64,000 bases of DNA from assembly GCA_013399695.1 (NCBI GenBank), contig VXAU01001863.1:3787-67786 (forward strand). Direction: 5' to 3'. Positions within the stretch are counted from its first letter, which is position 1. Each line of letters begins with the position of its first letter. Positions 39,201 to 54,200 of this stretch are shown here, piece by piece. The notes beneath the pieces are model-generated. The model ran no database searches and was not told where the DNA came from. It saw only the letters and a list, made by a program, of their open reading frames with translations. Made by a program: the position numbers and the translations under genes. The DNA is from Formicarius rufipectus. Its lineage: Eukaryota > Chordata > Aves > Passeriformes > Formicariidae.

Positions 39201-42200
39201 TGGCATGGGGAGACAGTGCTGCTGCTGACTGCAGTCTTGGGAAACAGTCTGCTCCCTTTTTGAGTTCTTTGGGTATCACAACCTGTGCTTTAGAAATCCC
39301 TCCTCCATGCCAACCATGTGAAACTATGGTTTGTACTGCTCAGTTTGTGCTCTTCATGGCATAGTTAAAGTATTTGGCAGACAAAGCATCATCTGATGGT
39401 GGTACATTGTAGAAAGGACAAATCTTGCAGCAACCACACACCTCATTGCGGCGTGAGATAGCCAAATAGAGGGGAAGTGATGCAGATGACTGGATGAGCA
39501 CTTGTGTGGCAATGGAAAATAGTGTGAAGATACCCAGACTAACAATGACTGAAATCTAGGCCAAGGCCCACCTAATTATAACATTTTCCATGACAACTAC
39601 CAAGCAGCTGACAGCTGCTGCAGGGTGTCTGTGCTGGCTTGAGTAATGCTGAGGAAAGCTGAAGCTAAGAACTGGAGAGAAGAAAAGGCTAATAACTTGT
39701 CTGAGCAAAGCTACATCAGTAAATATGCCTCACACCTTATTCTACCGGTTACTGGCAAGTTCATCATCAGGGCTCTAATTGCCAATTTGAGCATGAGTAA
39801 ATACAAAAATCACCTTGGTATCCAGTTAGTAAAAATATACAGTAGATTAGAAAATGTATCACATATAGGAATCTGATAAGGGCGGATAAGCTTTGGGTAT
39901 TTACACAAGTCTTTTACCATGCTCCTTACCATACTAGCCTAAAAAGGTAGGATTGCTTTTACCGAGCATACAAGAAGCAAGTATGCAGGATATAATGCTG
40001 AAAACAACACCAATAATAATAACATCTAAGTGTTTATAGTGGGAAAGGACACATACTTATCTAGAAGGTTTAAGCCTTCAATTCTCTTTTTATGTTCACC
40101 ATCATCACCAGGTGGCTTGAGTTCCATTTCAGCTTGGTGTAGACGATCTGTTGGTGTTCCTACTCTGGTCAATTTGAGATACTGTACATAGACTTTGTGT
40201 CCCTCTTAACTATGTGCTATCAACACATGTGGTTCTTGTAGCCTTTCTTCTTCCGGTGCTTCCACTCAGACATTCCCACCCATGCCTCATCCATACCAAT
40301 CCTGAGTTTTTTGCAAGGCCTTCATAACTCTCCATGGGGCTAATGCTTCAACTGGGACAAGCAGGGCAGCTCAGCTGACTTTAAGAGGCCTCTACTCCTT
40401 TACCTCATTGGAAGTTACTCTTTAAGACTGAATAGCAAAGGCTAATCCCTACCCAGGCTTCAGAGGAAGGAAGCCTCTTGTTGGACTGGTAGGACACAAA
40501 GCTGCAGCACAGGACATTTAAGCTGAAGTGGGTAGCCATTCAGCTGAAGCTTTTTGTCAGGGTTGCAGTTTTGTGAAGTGGCACAAAGTCAGTTTCATAG
40601 TGGAAATTCTCTGTTGTTTTGATAAACACAGCAGAGCCCTGAAAAACACTAGCAAACCAATGAATTTAAAGCTTGCTGTCATCCAGCTCTCTGAATCTGA
40701 GATTATTTTTTCTATGCCATTGCTTTTTAAGAGATAATGTCGATATGCTTTTCTTCTTACCTTGCATTGTTGTCTTTGCAGCTTTTTCTTCTTTCTTTTC
40801 AGGTCCTGCTGCAAATAAAAGGCATAGTTTAGGTAAGACTTCTAGTCAGGAGTGCTGCTACATCAGAAAAAGCTCTTCTTAAATGCTTACAGCTTAGTCT
40901 GAGGTAAAAGATTTCAAAAATTTGCAACCATGAGATTTTTCCCCTCCAGTATATGAACACATAATAGGTATTTTTTACTTGCTTGAAAAAGAATAAACTT
41001 TTTCTCTCAGAAAATAAATAGCAGCATTTTCTTCTAGATCTGGTCTAGTGGAATATGTCCCTGCCCAGTGCAGAGGAGTTGAACTAGATAATCCTTAAAG
41101 TCCCTTCCAACCCAAACAATTCTATGATTTTATGGTCAGGTGAAGGGGATGCTTACCTGCAGTGCATATCATATAACAGAGAAGCAAGCATGCCCAGCTA
41201 TGTGAGGGTTCCCCTAGTAAGCATGGTTTTCTGTTTACATGAGCAGAAACCTTCACTCCTCATCCCTGACACAGTAAAATATTTTCCCATGTTCTCAATT
41301 TTAAGCATGTTAGTCTCAGTAAGGATAGCAGACCACAGATGGACTATATGTTATGATACCTAACTGAGCCTTGTGGATACTGAGGTTTCTATATGCAAGA
41401 GACATGTGAACTGGACCACTAGTGCAGCTGAGCTGTTAGACGTTTACTGATGCCAGGGGAAGCAGTTGTAACAGGACAGGATGCTGGAACATATCCAATT
41501 GCGTGTTCACAAGCTTCAGCTTGCACAGTTCCTAAATTCATTTGCACAGCTAGAGAGACAAGAGACTTGGCTCTCTTAGGAAATTTGCATAAATATGGAT
41601 GTATTTTATAGTTTCTGACAATTTACATTGTAGGTTTGGTGATGTACAAGTTTAAACATTTAGGATAACCTACACATTTTCTATGTAGTTGAATTATTCA
41701 GGGTGAAGTCTTGGAAATTTATAGACATACATGTTTAGTTGTAAATGGCACTGCCAACACTTCATTTTTGTCAAACCAAAGTTTTGTAGCCATAATTTAT
41801 AACTATTATACTAAATGAAAAGCCTTGCCTTAATTTAAAAAAGTATCCTCTTACTGTGTTTGAGATAAAAAATGTGGCATTCAGAAAATAAGCTTCTCTG
41901 TCTTTGCCTTATTTAAAAATAGTGCAAAGAATTAACAATCAATGTAAACAGCAGAATGTAAAGTGAATAGTGAAAATTAATTTACATCTGCTAAGTATAG
42001 AAACTTCTTTGCAGCTTCAGAGACATTAGCACATAACAACCCCTCAGCTTATTATTTCAACCTTTCAAGAACAAAAATATTTTTAACAAAACATTTTATT
42101 ACAACAAATCAGAGCTGAAAATTAAAAGTTTCCCTTTTAGAGATGAGGGAAACTCTGAGAATCATGTTCTGTTATCATTATTCATGCTGAGAAAGTCAGG

Positions 42201-45200
42201 GAATTCAAAGGACCTGTGAAGTGTCTCCATGTGTGCTCACAACTTTTGAAGGGTTGTCTTGGTGGTGCCTCTGGGGCCAGTCTTGTAGTCCAGGCAGCAG
42301 GGAAGAATTGTGAAGCTGCTAGGCATGATGGCTCAAACAGATCAACTCAGTACACTATGGCCTGTCTGTAATGTCTGCTAGTGGGTTGAAGGCCAAAAGA
42401 ATGATCTGTTCCCAGATTCTCTGAATCACGAGGTTCAGTGAAGTGTTGAGTATGGACAGATGAACAGTTTCTTGTTGTGTGGGATGGACCACATAAATCA
42501 CTTACTTGCCACTTACTCTTGCCTATCCCAGGGTGCTGTGAGGTGTGTGTGTGTGTGTTTGTAAGTTAGTAAACAGTGAAATATTGTACTTCTCCAACTC
42601 AGTTCCCTAAGTTAGCCTGAAAATCAAGCCTAGGTTGAAAGAATGACTGACTTCATTCTCAAAAGTAAAAGAGTATTCCATTTCTATATGAGTACCTAAT
42701 TTTCTACTGGTGCTTGTGGATACATAGAAAGCCAAAGACAAGCAAAGGCCCTTAATATTTATTGTAGATCTTGGCTATTAACATCCATGTAACTTAGGCC
42801 CAGATCAGCAGTGCCACTTGTGTTAACAATGAATCAGACACTGACATGTTGCAACGAATCTGAACACTGAGCCTTGCCACTGAACAAATCAACAACATCA
42901 CAGTGCTTCTCAAAATTTTACTGTAGTGGCCAACATCTTGAAGAATGAGCTGATTTTAATACGGAGAGAAATATAGGAAAAGGAGCAGCAGAAACCTGTC
43001 CCATATGCATTCCAACACTTTTTTAGCACCTAAAGCTGTAAAAGCCACTATGATAAGAGTAAAATGAGTTATTGAGAACTGTTGTTGTCTCCAAAGCATG
43101 TTTGTCCTTCTTCAGCTAAAATGAAAACAGTTTCACTTTGAAAAGTTTCTGAAAACCAGAATACTAATAGAATAAAAGCATTTTCTGGACACTGAACTGC
43201 AGGCTAGAAGAGCAATACAGCTCTCTGAGATGAGGTATTTGGAGTCATCAGATTTGTGTGGCGGTGGTAGACCTTGAGTGTGGTTATGATAAAGGAGCCA
43301 GCCATCCTTAGGAAATGTTGAGGCTGCTACAACAACTAGTGCTATTCATAGTATTTTGGGTATCAGTGCAGTCAGTAATGCTACAACACTTCTGCAAGAG
43401 AGTGTAAAGAAGAACTTGCAGAGACAACAGAACTTGAGTAACTTTTGGGAACTGCCAAGTAGCATCATCTGGACATGGCAGAGCAGTATCTGGAAGGCCA
43501 AACAGGACATTCTGTTATTCCCTTTGCTTTAAGACAAGGGAGGTGTGAGCTACTTTGGCAATACAAAGGTTAAGGTACCTTATCATTAAGGTAATAATTG
43601 TCGCTTTCACAATCTGTATAAATAAAAGTCCTGCACACATAGGGTCAGTGTTTGGAATAAGACTCTAGAGAAAGTTTGGTTTTGTTTCTATCAGAACAGA
43701 GACAAGTTTTTTGAATACCTTAAGATGTTGTCTCTTTACACCAGATATTTTAAAAGTTCTTACCCCTTCTGAATGGAAGCCTGAAAGATGATCTCTTCAT
43801 AAAAAATGGCCCTATTGCTGGTGTTCCCTATTTGAAAAGCTGATCCTTCAATCTTTTAGCCATATGACTTAGGTAAAATGAATGTGTTATAATGTATTAT
43901 GTTCTGCTCAGCATAATATCAGACATTAAAGAAAAAAAAAAAAGTAAAAGAAAAAAAAGAAGAAACTCAACCTGCCCTCCCAGTGAAACCAAATTAAACC
44001 CACATAAATATCTGCCTGAAACAATATCAAATAAAATAAATGCATATGAAGGTAAAATTAGAAGCTTGTCAGGGACCCATGTTTTCAGTAAAATATAGTT
44101 TAAAAAAATAGATAAAATAAATGGAGTCAAACTTGTATATATTTTTGTTATGTCTCAGGAAAATTCCTGACAACTCAGCATAATTTAGATCAAATGGGCA
44201 ATTTATTTGATAATTGTTTCTCTGATTCCATCATAAGCCCTTAGGAATCAAATGAGAGACAACTCAGCAGATACTGTTTTATGTTGAAAGTGGCCAGGAC
44301 AGCAATTCATCAGTCAAGTATTTCTGTACTTTCAATAGTTGTAGGCTACAATCAAATTTGCCAGACTATTTTTACCCCAAAAGAGTCAGGTTACATAACT
44401 AACAGTGACAGCAGAAATATGCATTCCAAAATGTCACTGATTTTAAAGATATTTTGAGATATTTGCTCAGTGTGAAGGGAGGCTGAAAGAAATCACTCTG
44501 AATGGGAAATAACACTTCACTCACTGAACCCTGAGGTCTGCGGCTCCTCATTGTGACATCATGAATTAAGAGATCACTAACCTAAGAAGTCTCTATTACA
44601 GTTTAGAAATTGTTCTATGTAGAAATGAAAAAAAAATAAAAAATCATGATGTAGTGACTTGTCAGAAAATGCAAGAAAACTCCATAAGAATTTGACAATT
44701 CATCAGAAATACAAGCTAGTGGGAATGGCCCAGATCTCCTTCTTTGCCAGCAGATTATTTTTTGTTAGCCACCAAGGAAGAGAATTTCATCAAAAGTCTT
44801 GTTTTCTTTCAGAAAAGGGGTGTTTGCCTTCCAAAAATATGCTTTAAAATTTAAAATTTGCCAACACCTATGGATCATTGTAAATCCCTTTGTGCTCAGA
44901 GAACTGCTAAATCTAAAAGCATTAATAGCAGAAAGATGAGAAACAAGAAAACACATATCAAAAAAGAACAAATATGGATTGAAAACAAATGATTTTGGTT
45001 AGACTTAGTCAAAGGTTTAACAAATAAACATTACTATAATTTATCTGCATCACAAAAAAGAATATAGAAGAAAATAACAGCAATCATTTGTGATTCCTAC
45101 TAAGTGACAAAAGGGACAGCTGTAACATTTTAATATAAATACAATTTTCCCCCTGGAGTACAGGCTATGTTTGAGTTTCAAAATTAGCAACATAAAGTTA

Positions 45201-48200
45201 AATTTAGATGAATTGTTCACAAATTGTTTTCAAGAAATCAACAATTACCCCAGAGCTAAAATCAGCTATTTTTGTTTAATCAAAATTAAACCAAAGTTGT
45301 TATTTATTTAGGCACTGGAGAATAATTTCAGGTTCAACATTAGGTTCATCCTATAGTAAAACTAAAATGACTGAGACTAACAATTACAATTGTTAGACTG
45401 TTCTTTAGACAACAGAAATAACAGAATTATTCTTGCATTATATAGGGGAAACCTGCAATTTTTACTTATCCTTAATTAACCGTGAACTTCCTAAGAATTT
45501 TTATTTTAAGTGCCCTTGAATTCAGGAGCTCATAAGGGCAAGTTCACTCACATTCTTCAAAATGCTGGAGACATGATGAAGACTGAATACATATGCAAAT
45601 ATTTACTTCTTATTTAAGTAAATGTGAAGTATCTAGGCAAACTTGGGGCTACACACACCAATAAAGTAAAGAGTTAAAAGCTCGGTAGTTTAAAAACCAC
45701 TGCTAATTCTGTTTGTAAACTTTACAGGTGACCTAAACAAAATAACTTTTAATAAAAGGGAAACACAATCAGTGGGAGTAACAATTTCAAAAGATATATG
45801 ACAACATTTTCCAAAACAGGCCAACGAAAATTTCAATTTCACCGAATGAAACTTAATTCTGGAAGAAACAATTATTTCACTTCTTTTCAGACCCTGGTGG
45901 ACACAGGCTTGACAAAAATGGGTTCACAGACATTGAAATGTTGATGACTCTTGGATACCATAGTGTTAACAGAGGAAATATAAAGGTCTGAAAAACATTT
46001 ATTCAGAGGCTCTGAGCAATTAAAAAACCATTCACTTTAAGTCAGCCTTTATTCAGTCACACCTAGTAGCAAAACTATTTCTATATTCAGATTTTATATT
46101 GGCTTTCTAGAATTTGCTAAAAATGCAACTGCTTGATACCACTTTTTTTCCTTTAGTTTTTGCGTTTTGTCTTGTGGGAGTATAAAGACTACAACTGCTT
46201 AAATTATCCTGATTTCTGTTCTGCTCAATACAATTAGCTGCAGAGCAATGACAACATCATGAATTTAGCCATGAAGCAGGGAACTTGAAAAACATCCAAT
46301 AAAAGGAATAATGTATCATCTTTGATTTCCTTACACTAATCTCCACAAATGTTTCTGCAACCCACCCTCATGCTCCAGAATTGCACCCTCCTGCCTTGTA
46401 ATTCACCCTGACTACTTGTGTCAATATTTACTGATTAACATGAATGAGTTTTCAGAAGTGAACTCTGAAGTAAAAGATATTTGAGTAATAGTAAGGTATT
46501 AAAACCTGGAAATTTCTCTGCCTTTTAGTTATGGTGGCCAACTCAGACGTGTAGACCCATTTGTTTGAAAGAGAATGTTTATAAAGTGTGGTGGTCATTG
46601 ATATGAATAAACCTGGACTGAGAGTGAAGGGTAGATGGAATTTGACATTCTATTTTCCAACAGTGTTTAGGTTACATCTGAAATCTGTAATGTTCTTGAA
46701 GGCAATTTGGAGCTAGTATCTTGCATTGTACATATGCAAAAAGTCAGACCCTGATGCCAACAATTAAATATTTACGCAACTTGAACTTAGATCCTTGATA
46801 TTTCTCTCCAGTCTAAGTTCCCTGAGCACTGTGGAAAGGAGTAACCTTTGGAGCAAGCACTGCTGGTCTTTCACCTCTCACCTTCTGTCACGTATGAAAG
46901 AAAGGCAAAATCTGCTTCACTGAACGTCCCTGTAAAACTCCCTTCACTCTTTGAAGAAAACAACTGTTCTTTTGCTTGGTTTGTGTTGCAGTTGGACTGA
47001 TAAGAAGAGAAACATTAATTAGTGTACCATGTCTCTTTAGAAGATTGGTTACTTCTTTCAGCCTTTCACAAAGGCCATATTGTTTGAGTTAGGGTTAGAA
47101 ACATAATTTGATATAATTGGAGGTTTACAGTTAGTCTGTGAACAATTCAAGGAAAAGGCACCTGCTTTGAGGTGCTGCAAGGAAGAAGCTATTATAATTT
47201 AAAAGGGGTTTTTTTGGTTGGTTGGTTGGTTTTTTGTTTGGGTTTTTTGTTGTTGTTTTGGTTTGTTTGTTTGTTTGTTTTTATTTTAAATGAGTCATAC
47301 CTGTTAACTAGTTTGAGTGTTTTGGTTTTTTTCTTTCACAAGAAGCTTTTTTCAGTAACAGTAAAGTTAACAGCACCACTCTTACCTTTCAATTTTAAAA
47401 AAAAACAAAGTTACTCACCTTTTGCCTTTGGATTTTCCACAGATGCTGTAACATAAAAGAACATTCTAAGACATGAATTTTGTAAAAAAAATAAAGAAAG
47501 TAAGACTGAGCCTAACATGTTTTCTCTTGGTCAATGTGCTACCTGTGTTACCTATGCAGAAGCAGGAGTTCATATTTTTCATGTAGAGGAAAATGGACAC
47601 ACATAGACGTTGCTTGTTTGAACAGTCTTATAGCAGATGACTAATTAAATTGTAGATTAAGAGCAGTGGAAAACAAGGTCAATATATAATTTATATATGG
47701 AGCTTCAATAGCTCTATTTTTAAGTAATGAGGATAAGAAAATGAGTAAAATAGGTTTCAGAATGGGCATATATCAGAGAGAGGTGGAAGGTATGTGATGC
47801 CTTCAGTACTTTGCAGAAGCTAAGAATTTTTGTTCTCTTTTTTTTTTTGAGTTTATTGAAAACTTTTAGTACTGATACAGAAGAGGATCCAGTTTCAAAA
47901 ATCTTCCTTGAAAGTATGTTCTTTTCAGATAATTTATTATTCTTCATAATTGCATTAATTAAATCCAAATTAATTTACTATCACATTTCTCTTCCGACCT
48001 TATTCATACCTTCATTCTGAAGCACTGTGGCATGTTTTTATGCTGTAGAAAAGGACAGATTAATTTTTTTCCTATAAATTGGCTGTCTACTGTAGGTTTT
48101 TCTTGCTCAGAATTTCTATCTGAGAAAATAGTCATCTGAAAAATGAGTCATCAAGCTTGACTGTAAAAAAAGTTGAAAATCTTTATGCTCTCCCAAATTT

Positions 48201-51200
48201 GAATAAACTGAAGAAGTGGATTTCTGTCAGGAATAAGAGCACCTAGATGCAATAATAAAATGCATGGGTGTTTTGAATAAAAACATTAAACCTCCTTCTT
48301 TTTTCCTCCTTTCCACACTCTCAATCTTCTATTTTAGGTTTGGTTCTCCATTCATTTAATGTAACTTCCAAGCAGGTACTCTTCTTTGAAAACTCAAACT
48401 CTTTAAAAGCTAAATTAAGAATTCTCAATCTCTTGTTCTTTTCAACAGCATTTGATCTGATCTCAGTTCCAGAAGACCAAATGGCTGCATGTCTGCTCTA
48501 CAGCCATTCAGCTGCTTAAGTAACTTTGATTAAACCAGTGAATCTTTATCCATGGCATTACTTTTTTTATCCCTCTACCTAATCTTATCTCAACTGAAAA
48601 TCAAACAGATAAATGAAACTCTTAAACTTACAATCCTTCCGAGGTCTTACCATGTACTTTTACTTCTTTCTTTGCTGCTTTGGCTGTAAAAACAAACAAA
48701 ATTAATTTAATGATGTGAATTAATTTAAAACATTAAGATAGTTAAAAATTAAGATAAAAAGGGGAGAATATTCACCAGATTCCATTTGTTTTTCCTTCTT
48801 GTGTGATTCTGGAAAAAAAAAAAAAAAAAAAGAAAAGTATATATTTCTCTTGTAACACTTTGTTAAATTTTCCTGGAAAATAATTTTTCTTGTCATTAGT
48901 GGTGGTTGGATGTGACGCATTCCCTTGGACTCTCAATTCAGATGAGCCCTTCCCTGCTTTTTTGCATGTCAAAATTAAACATTTATAGTTGTAATCAGTC
49001 TCTTCAGTGTTTTTCACACTGCATAAACATGGTGAGATTAGCTCTTAATAACAGAAAGTAAAGTATTTAACTTGTATAATAATGTGATAAAAGGAAACTA
49101 TAGAAACAATGTAGGGTAAAACATCTGCAGTTTTGCTATAAGATGGTTTAAATGGAGGCCTGTACGTGCCTCAGGACAACTGTAGTCTTTGTCTTTCTTC
49201 TCTAGAGAGACTGGAGAATAAGAAGAACAGCTAGTCCAGCCACTGCTGCTCTACATCCATGGGAAAGGGGACAGGGTCCTGGCCTCCCTCACAGGAGAGC
49301 ACAGTGTGGAGGAAATGACTACTCACTGGAGCTCACCATCAAAACAGGATTTGGAACCTGAAACTGAAGAACTTCATTCACCAAAACTCTGTACTCTCTA
49401 GAAATCTGGGGATGGCTGGGATTTACAGCTTCTTAATGGTAGTTTCTGTAACAACTCTTTTCATCCTACCAGGATGTCCTTCAAAACCCCTTCACAGAAG
49501 AAGCAGGTAGCCTGCCACAGGGAGAGACTAGATGTTTCTCTCAGACACTGAGCATCATCTACCAGCCAGTGCTGATGCTTCTAGTAGCAAAAAAAAAAAA
49601 AAAACCCCAAAAAAATAAATTTCTTGTCTGCAGATGCTTTTAAACAGCATATGGAAAGACTCTGCTGTGCAGGTTTAGATTCACACAGGAACATATCCTA
49701 AATTCAAGAGTATCTAAGCTGACTGATCACAAGGTATATCATAGAATCATTAAACCATTAAATATCCTAAGTTGGGTTGGAAGGGATATTCTTGAGTTCC
49801 AACACAGAATATTCTGTGATTCACAAGGATTATTGAGTACAGCTCCTGGATTTCTACAGAATAACACCAAGAATCACACCATGTGCCTGAGAGCATTGTT
49901 CAAGTGCTTCTTGAACTCTTGCGACTTGGTGCTGTGACCACTGCCCTGGGGAGCCTGTTCCAGTGCCCAAACACCCTCTGGATTAAGAAACTTTTCCTAA
50001 TATCCAATCTAAATTTTCCCTAACAGTTTCATGCTATTCCTTTCGGTCTAGTCACTGGTCCCAATAGAGAAGAGATCAATTTCTGCCCCTCCTCTTCCCC
50101 TCACAGAGAAGTCGTAACCGCAATGAGGTCTCCTCTTCTCCAGGCTGAGCAGACCAAGTGACCTCAGCCACTCCTTATACAGCTTCCCCTCTAGACCTTT
50201 ACTCCATCGTCATAGCCATTCTTTGATGCTCTGTAATAGTTTTACATCCTTCTTATATTGTGGCCCTGCAAACAGCACACAGGACTCAAGATGAATACTC
50301 TTCAATACATGGTCATCCCTTACCAGTATCTATTGGATATATTTTCTCTATGTGTATTATAAGTTATATGATGAAAAGAAAACCCATCCATAAATTTGAG
50401 CTATCATTCAATTGAATAAGCAAAAAGGAACAAGACTTGCCAATAGAAAATTAAATATGTTTATCAACAACATTAAAATGAATAATATTCCCATTAAAAG
50501 TTAATTCGTAATAGTAATACTGACTGCAGAGTAGGCAACTAAACTCATGCAGAGCTATGAAAATAATTTATATTAAAAAAGGGGGCAGACTGATCTGAAG
50601 TATAACAATAATAAAAACCTCCACAATTGTTGTTTGAAACAAAATATCATTACTCCATAGTCTTACTCCCAATAAGCTTATATCGAGCAACTAATGAAAT
50701 TCTATATGAAATAAAATGCTCATTTTTGTCTAAGTTTTCAAATCTATCTGAAGAGCTATATTACACGTATTTTAAATGAAAATACAGTTTCTAAAATAAA
50801 GTTTTGCTCTAAGTTCCTAAAAACTCTTTTTTTTTTTTTTTTAAATATTTATGGAATTTCATCAGACTTTAAAACACAATATATTTCAACCAAGAGATAC
50901 ACTTTAAAGCATAAAGACTAGCTGACTGAAATCAAGGACCAAGTTTTGATATAGTTATATAAAGCCCATTTAAATGTCTTTATTATATAAAATATACATA
51001 CTAAAATTTTTATGGATTTTTATAGATACATTGTATATGAGAAGTGAGATTTAGTGGAAATGATCATGGAGCAGGTTCATGTGTCAAAGCAATGAGTCAT
51101 GAGTATGATTTTACCAGCAACGTGAAAAAGTGATGAAGAGCAAGTTGGCATTAAATAGTTTATTGCCTGAATAAATGTTATATTTTCTTGATGGCATCCT

Positions 51201-54200
51201 ACCTGGGGTGGTCAGGGAAGAGAAATATAGCAAAAACTGAAGGGAGAGAAGTTTGGGACTCAGTAGTTTGACTGACTCAATGATCTTAATCATAACAACA
51301 ACTACAGCTTTGGTTTTATGTAGTCAAGTACTCTTCAGACTATCCACTTTCATGCAGATATTTTAGGACTCATTCTGAGAAGGGAGAGTTTTTATTTGGT
51401 TTGTGGTATTTTCTGTTTTGATACTGCGTCTTGAAAACTGAAGGAAATGTAATTCTGTCTTTAGTTCTTCTGAGGCAATTTCTCTCTCATTCTAAGATCT
51501 GTCAGCTCTCATGAGATCAGAACAGTATGATATTAACAACACTCAGCAAGTGTTTAGGCAAAGGATAAAATAATCCATTTATTTAGTTTTTTTCAAAACT
51601 TCAAATATTAAGGAAATCCTGTAGAGCTTTTAAAATAGTTTTACTCCAGAAGCATAAGAAAAAAGATTCTTTCCTACTAGAAATTTTATAAAAATGAATA
51701 ACATAATTTGACAACCAGAATTTCTGGAAAATCTGATATGATATAAAATTTCTGGTGATTCCTGCACTGATATTTGAATGGAACAAACTGAAACCTTTAA
51801 TACATGAGCCACAAATTTCATACCTAGATCTTTCCTGTTTGGTATAAGCTCTTGTTGCTTGATCTCAGGCTTTACCTTTTTTTTACTTCTATTCAGTTAG
51901 TTTGACACATGAAAGGTTATTGTCAACTGTAGACATTTCAGACATTTGCCATGACATTCGTCATTCTTTTTATATGTAACCATTTTCACATCTATATAAG
52001 ACTGTACAGCATGTTTTTATTTAGAGAAGTTTTGCTGGTAATATATTATTTTTCTGCCATGCACGGAATTGAGATATGATCTAGTTTGACATTGCACCAT
52101 ACTTATACACTCTGATGCTTTGAACAAATGGCTTTTCTTCTTTTATGAAAACTGGCAAAGTTCTGTATAACATGCCCATAAAACCATATAGATATGTTTT
52201 GTTTCATTACTAGTGACATTCTCCTAGGCTATATAGAATAGCTGGGATGTAGAAGAGAACCTGCCTCTCTGCAGCTCTTCCTTAAGCCACACTCTTCCCC
52301 AAAGCACAAACGGTGTTGAAATGCATCTAGGCTGGCAAATTTGCTGTGGTGTACTTAAATCTTTACTACCGGGCTGGACAGTCACAAACTGGGATCCTTT
52401 ATGTCCCACAGGGGAGAAGAATTGATATCCCATCATAATTTATATAGCGATGTGAGCACATGTATGGGGGTGTATATGCACTTGTGTCATCTCCTAATTC
52501 AGATAAAACATTCATGTTCAAGAAGTGTTCAGGAGAGTAAAAATTGTATGTTGAATGACATAGATCAGGAAAAGTTTTAAAAAATGACATTTCAAGTGGA
52601 TTTGCTATTGTGTGGTATGCACCACATGCCAATCAACCAACACCATTTTGTTTGCGCTCAGAAATGGTGCTTTCTGTACTACTAAACTTTTACCAAAAAT
52701 ATTTCAGTAAGGCATACAGTTGTCATATTTTATGCAGTACCTTGAATACTTGAATCCTTAGCAGAAAGTTAGCCTTTGTCTTACAGTTTTGGTTTTATAG
52801 GCTATGTGCCTGTCATTTCCCTTCTCAGACTTTTGTATCATGTTGGTTAATTAAAACCAAATGAGACAGAGTGGCAAAGCTCTCCAAGATATCCTTTAAT
52901 TAAGAATATTGTGAATATAAGCAAGGAGATACAGGAAAGATCCCTTTAGTCCCTTCTGTTGAATGGAAACCTTGCAATATAAATTCAGTCATGTTGTTAG
53001 AACTGAGATAATCTCTATGAGAAAGTCTTGCATCAAACTAGATTTTAGTACTTCTCCTGCTCTGAAGAAGTATGTGTTCTGCTAAAATTCCTTCCAATTC
53101 TTACTTTTTGGATCAATATGGAAAACCTCGCTGCCACTGTACACTTACATGTATAAAGATAAGAAACTATAGAAATACATTTTTTTCTGGAGCAGGAACA
53201 CACCAAGGAAATCTTTTACTTAGTAAGATCACGCCACAGGTATACTTGCTCCTCTATGAAATATCTTTTGAGGGTAAAAAAACAGTTTTCCTGATGGATT
53301 TTTGTGAAGAAAAGACAAGCAGGTTACAATTTTGTTTCAATACCTTTGTATGAGAAATCTGCTACCACGTTGGGAAATATCTGAGAAAAATTTTGTCCAA
53401 AGAAAAGGAAGAAAAGAGGCCTGGAGGAAGTGCAAATGTTTTCAGTTTCATGTATTTGTTCCACAGCTTTTTTTCACAGGCAGAAAGCAATGGCATCAAA
53501 ACCGAACGCCATAAATTGTACTTGTAGTACAATCATATATGGTATAGAAAACTAATCCACACCACTACTCCCCTGTAAATCAAGTGACATTTTCATGATG
53601 GCTTCAATGAATGAGGTCTATTTATTGCCATTCTAACAAAGAAAAAGTGGTACGACTTCCAAAACATTAATACCTGGGAAGATAATCATATCCATTGTAT
53701 ATGTGATAGTCTGAATTCAACAAAGCTTAAGCATGCCCTTAAATTCCTTGCTGGTTTAAGATAAAATTAAAGATATGGTAATTCTTTGCTGAAATTTAGC
53801 CCCATGCTTGCCAAAAGTGCACTTAAAAAAAAAAGAAAAACTTTGGGGATATGAAGTTTGCCGGCTTCAAAACAAAGGACCTTAAAATGCCTTTTCTGTG
53901 GAGTGGACACTTAAATTATCCTTTTAACCCTGATTTGTATTTAAGTAGCACTTAATTTAATCCTCTTTTAGTCTCATTATTGTTACTTTCATGTCTGAAA
54001 AAAAAATCATTTTTATAGTTAACTTGCTCCCCCTGCCTTGCTCTTAAAGTAGTGTTGTCTCTGTGTTAGCAATACAACAGTATTAGGATACATAGCAAAT
54101 ATCTGGTAATAAAAATAAGGAAAAAAATTGTATTTTTAGTACACGCTTTGGTTTCACAGGCACTGTGATCTGAAAGGAAGTATTTGAAATAATTTTAACT

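Larger units (their letters stand above)
40809..47418 (-). other. 6.6-kb intron
   Basis: It contains a CR1 3' end fragment (41050-41132), a short GT run (42543-42558), a purine-rich tract near 43928-43965 and a T/G-rich tract (47207-47285). The 42220-42540 and 43240-43640 stretches are less AT-rich and unrecognised. Confidence 0.65.

Noticed and set aside
48579..48593. 15-nt phase-1 segment with a good acceptor (would add VEIRL)
   Set aside because: The donor is weak, and the content lacks the Lys/Glu/Ala character of neighbouring exons.
53987..53994. 8-nt segment after a strong T-rich acceptor
   Set aside because: It would shift the frame and is too short to support without transcript data.
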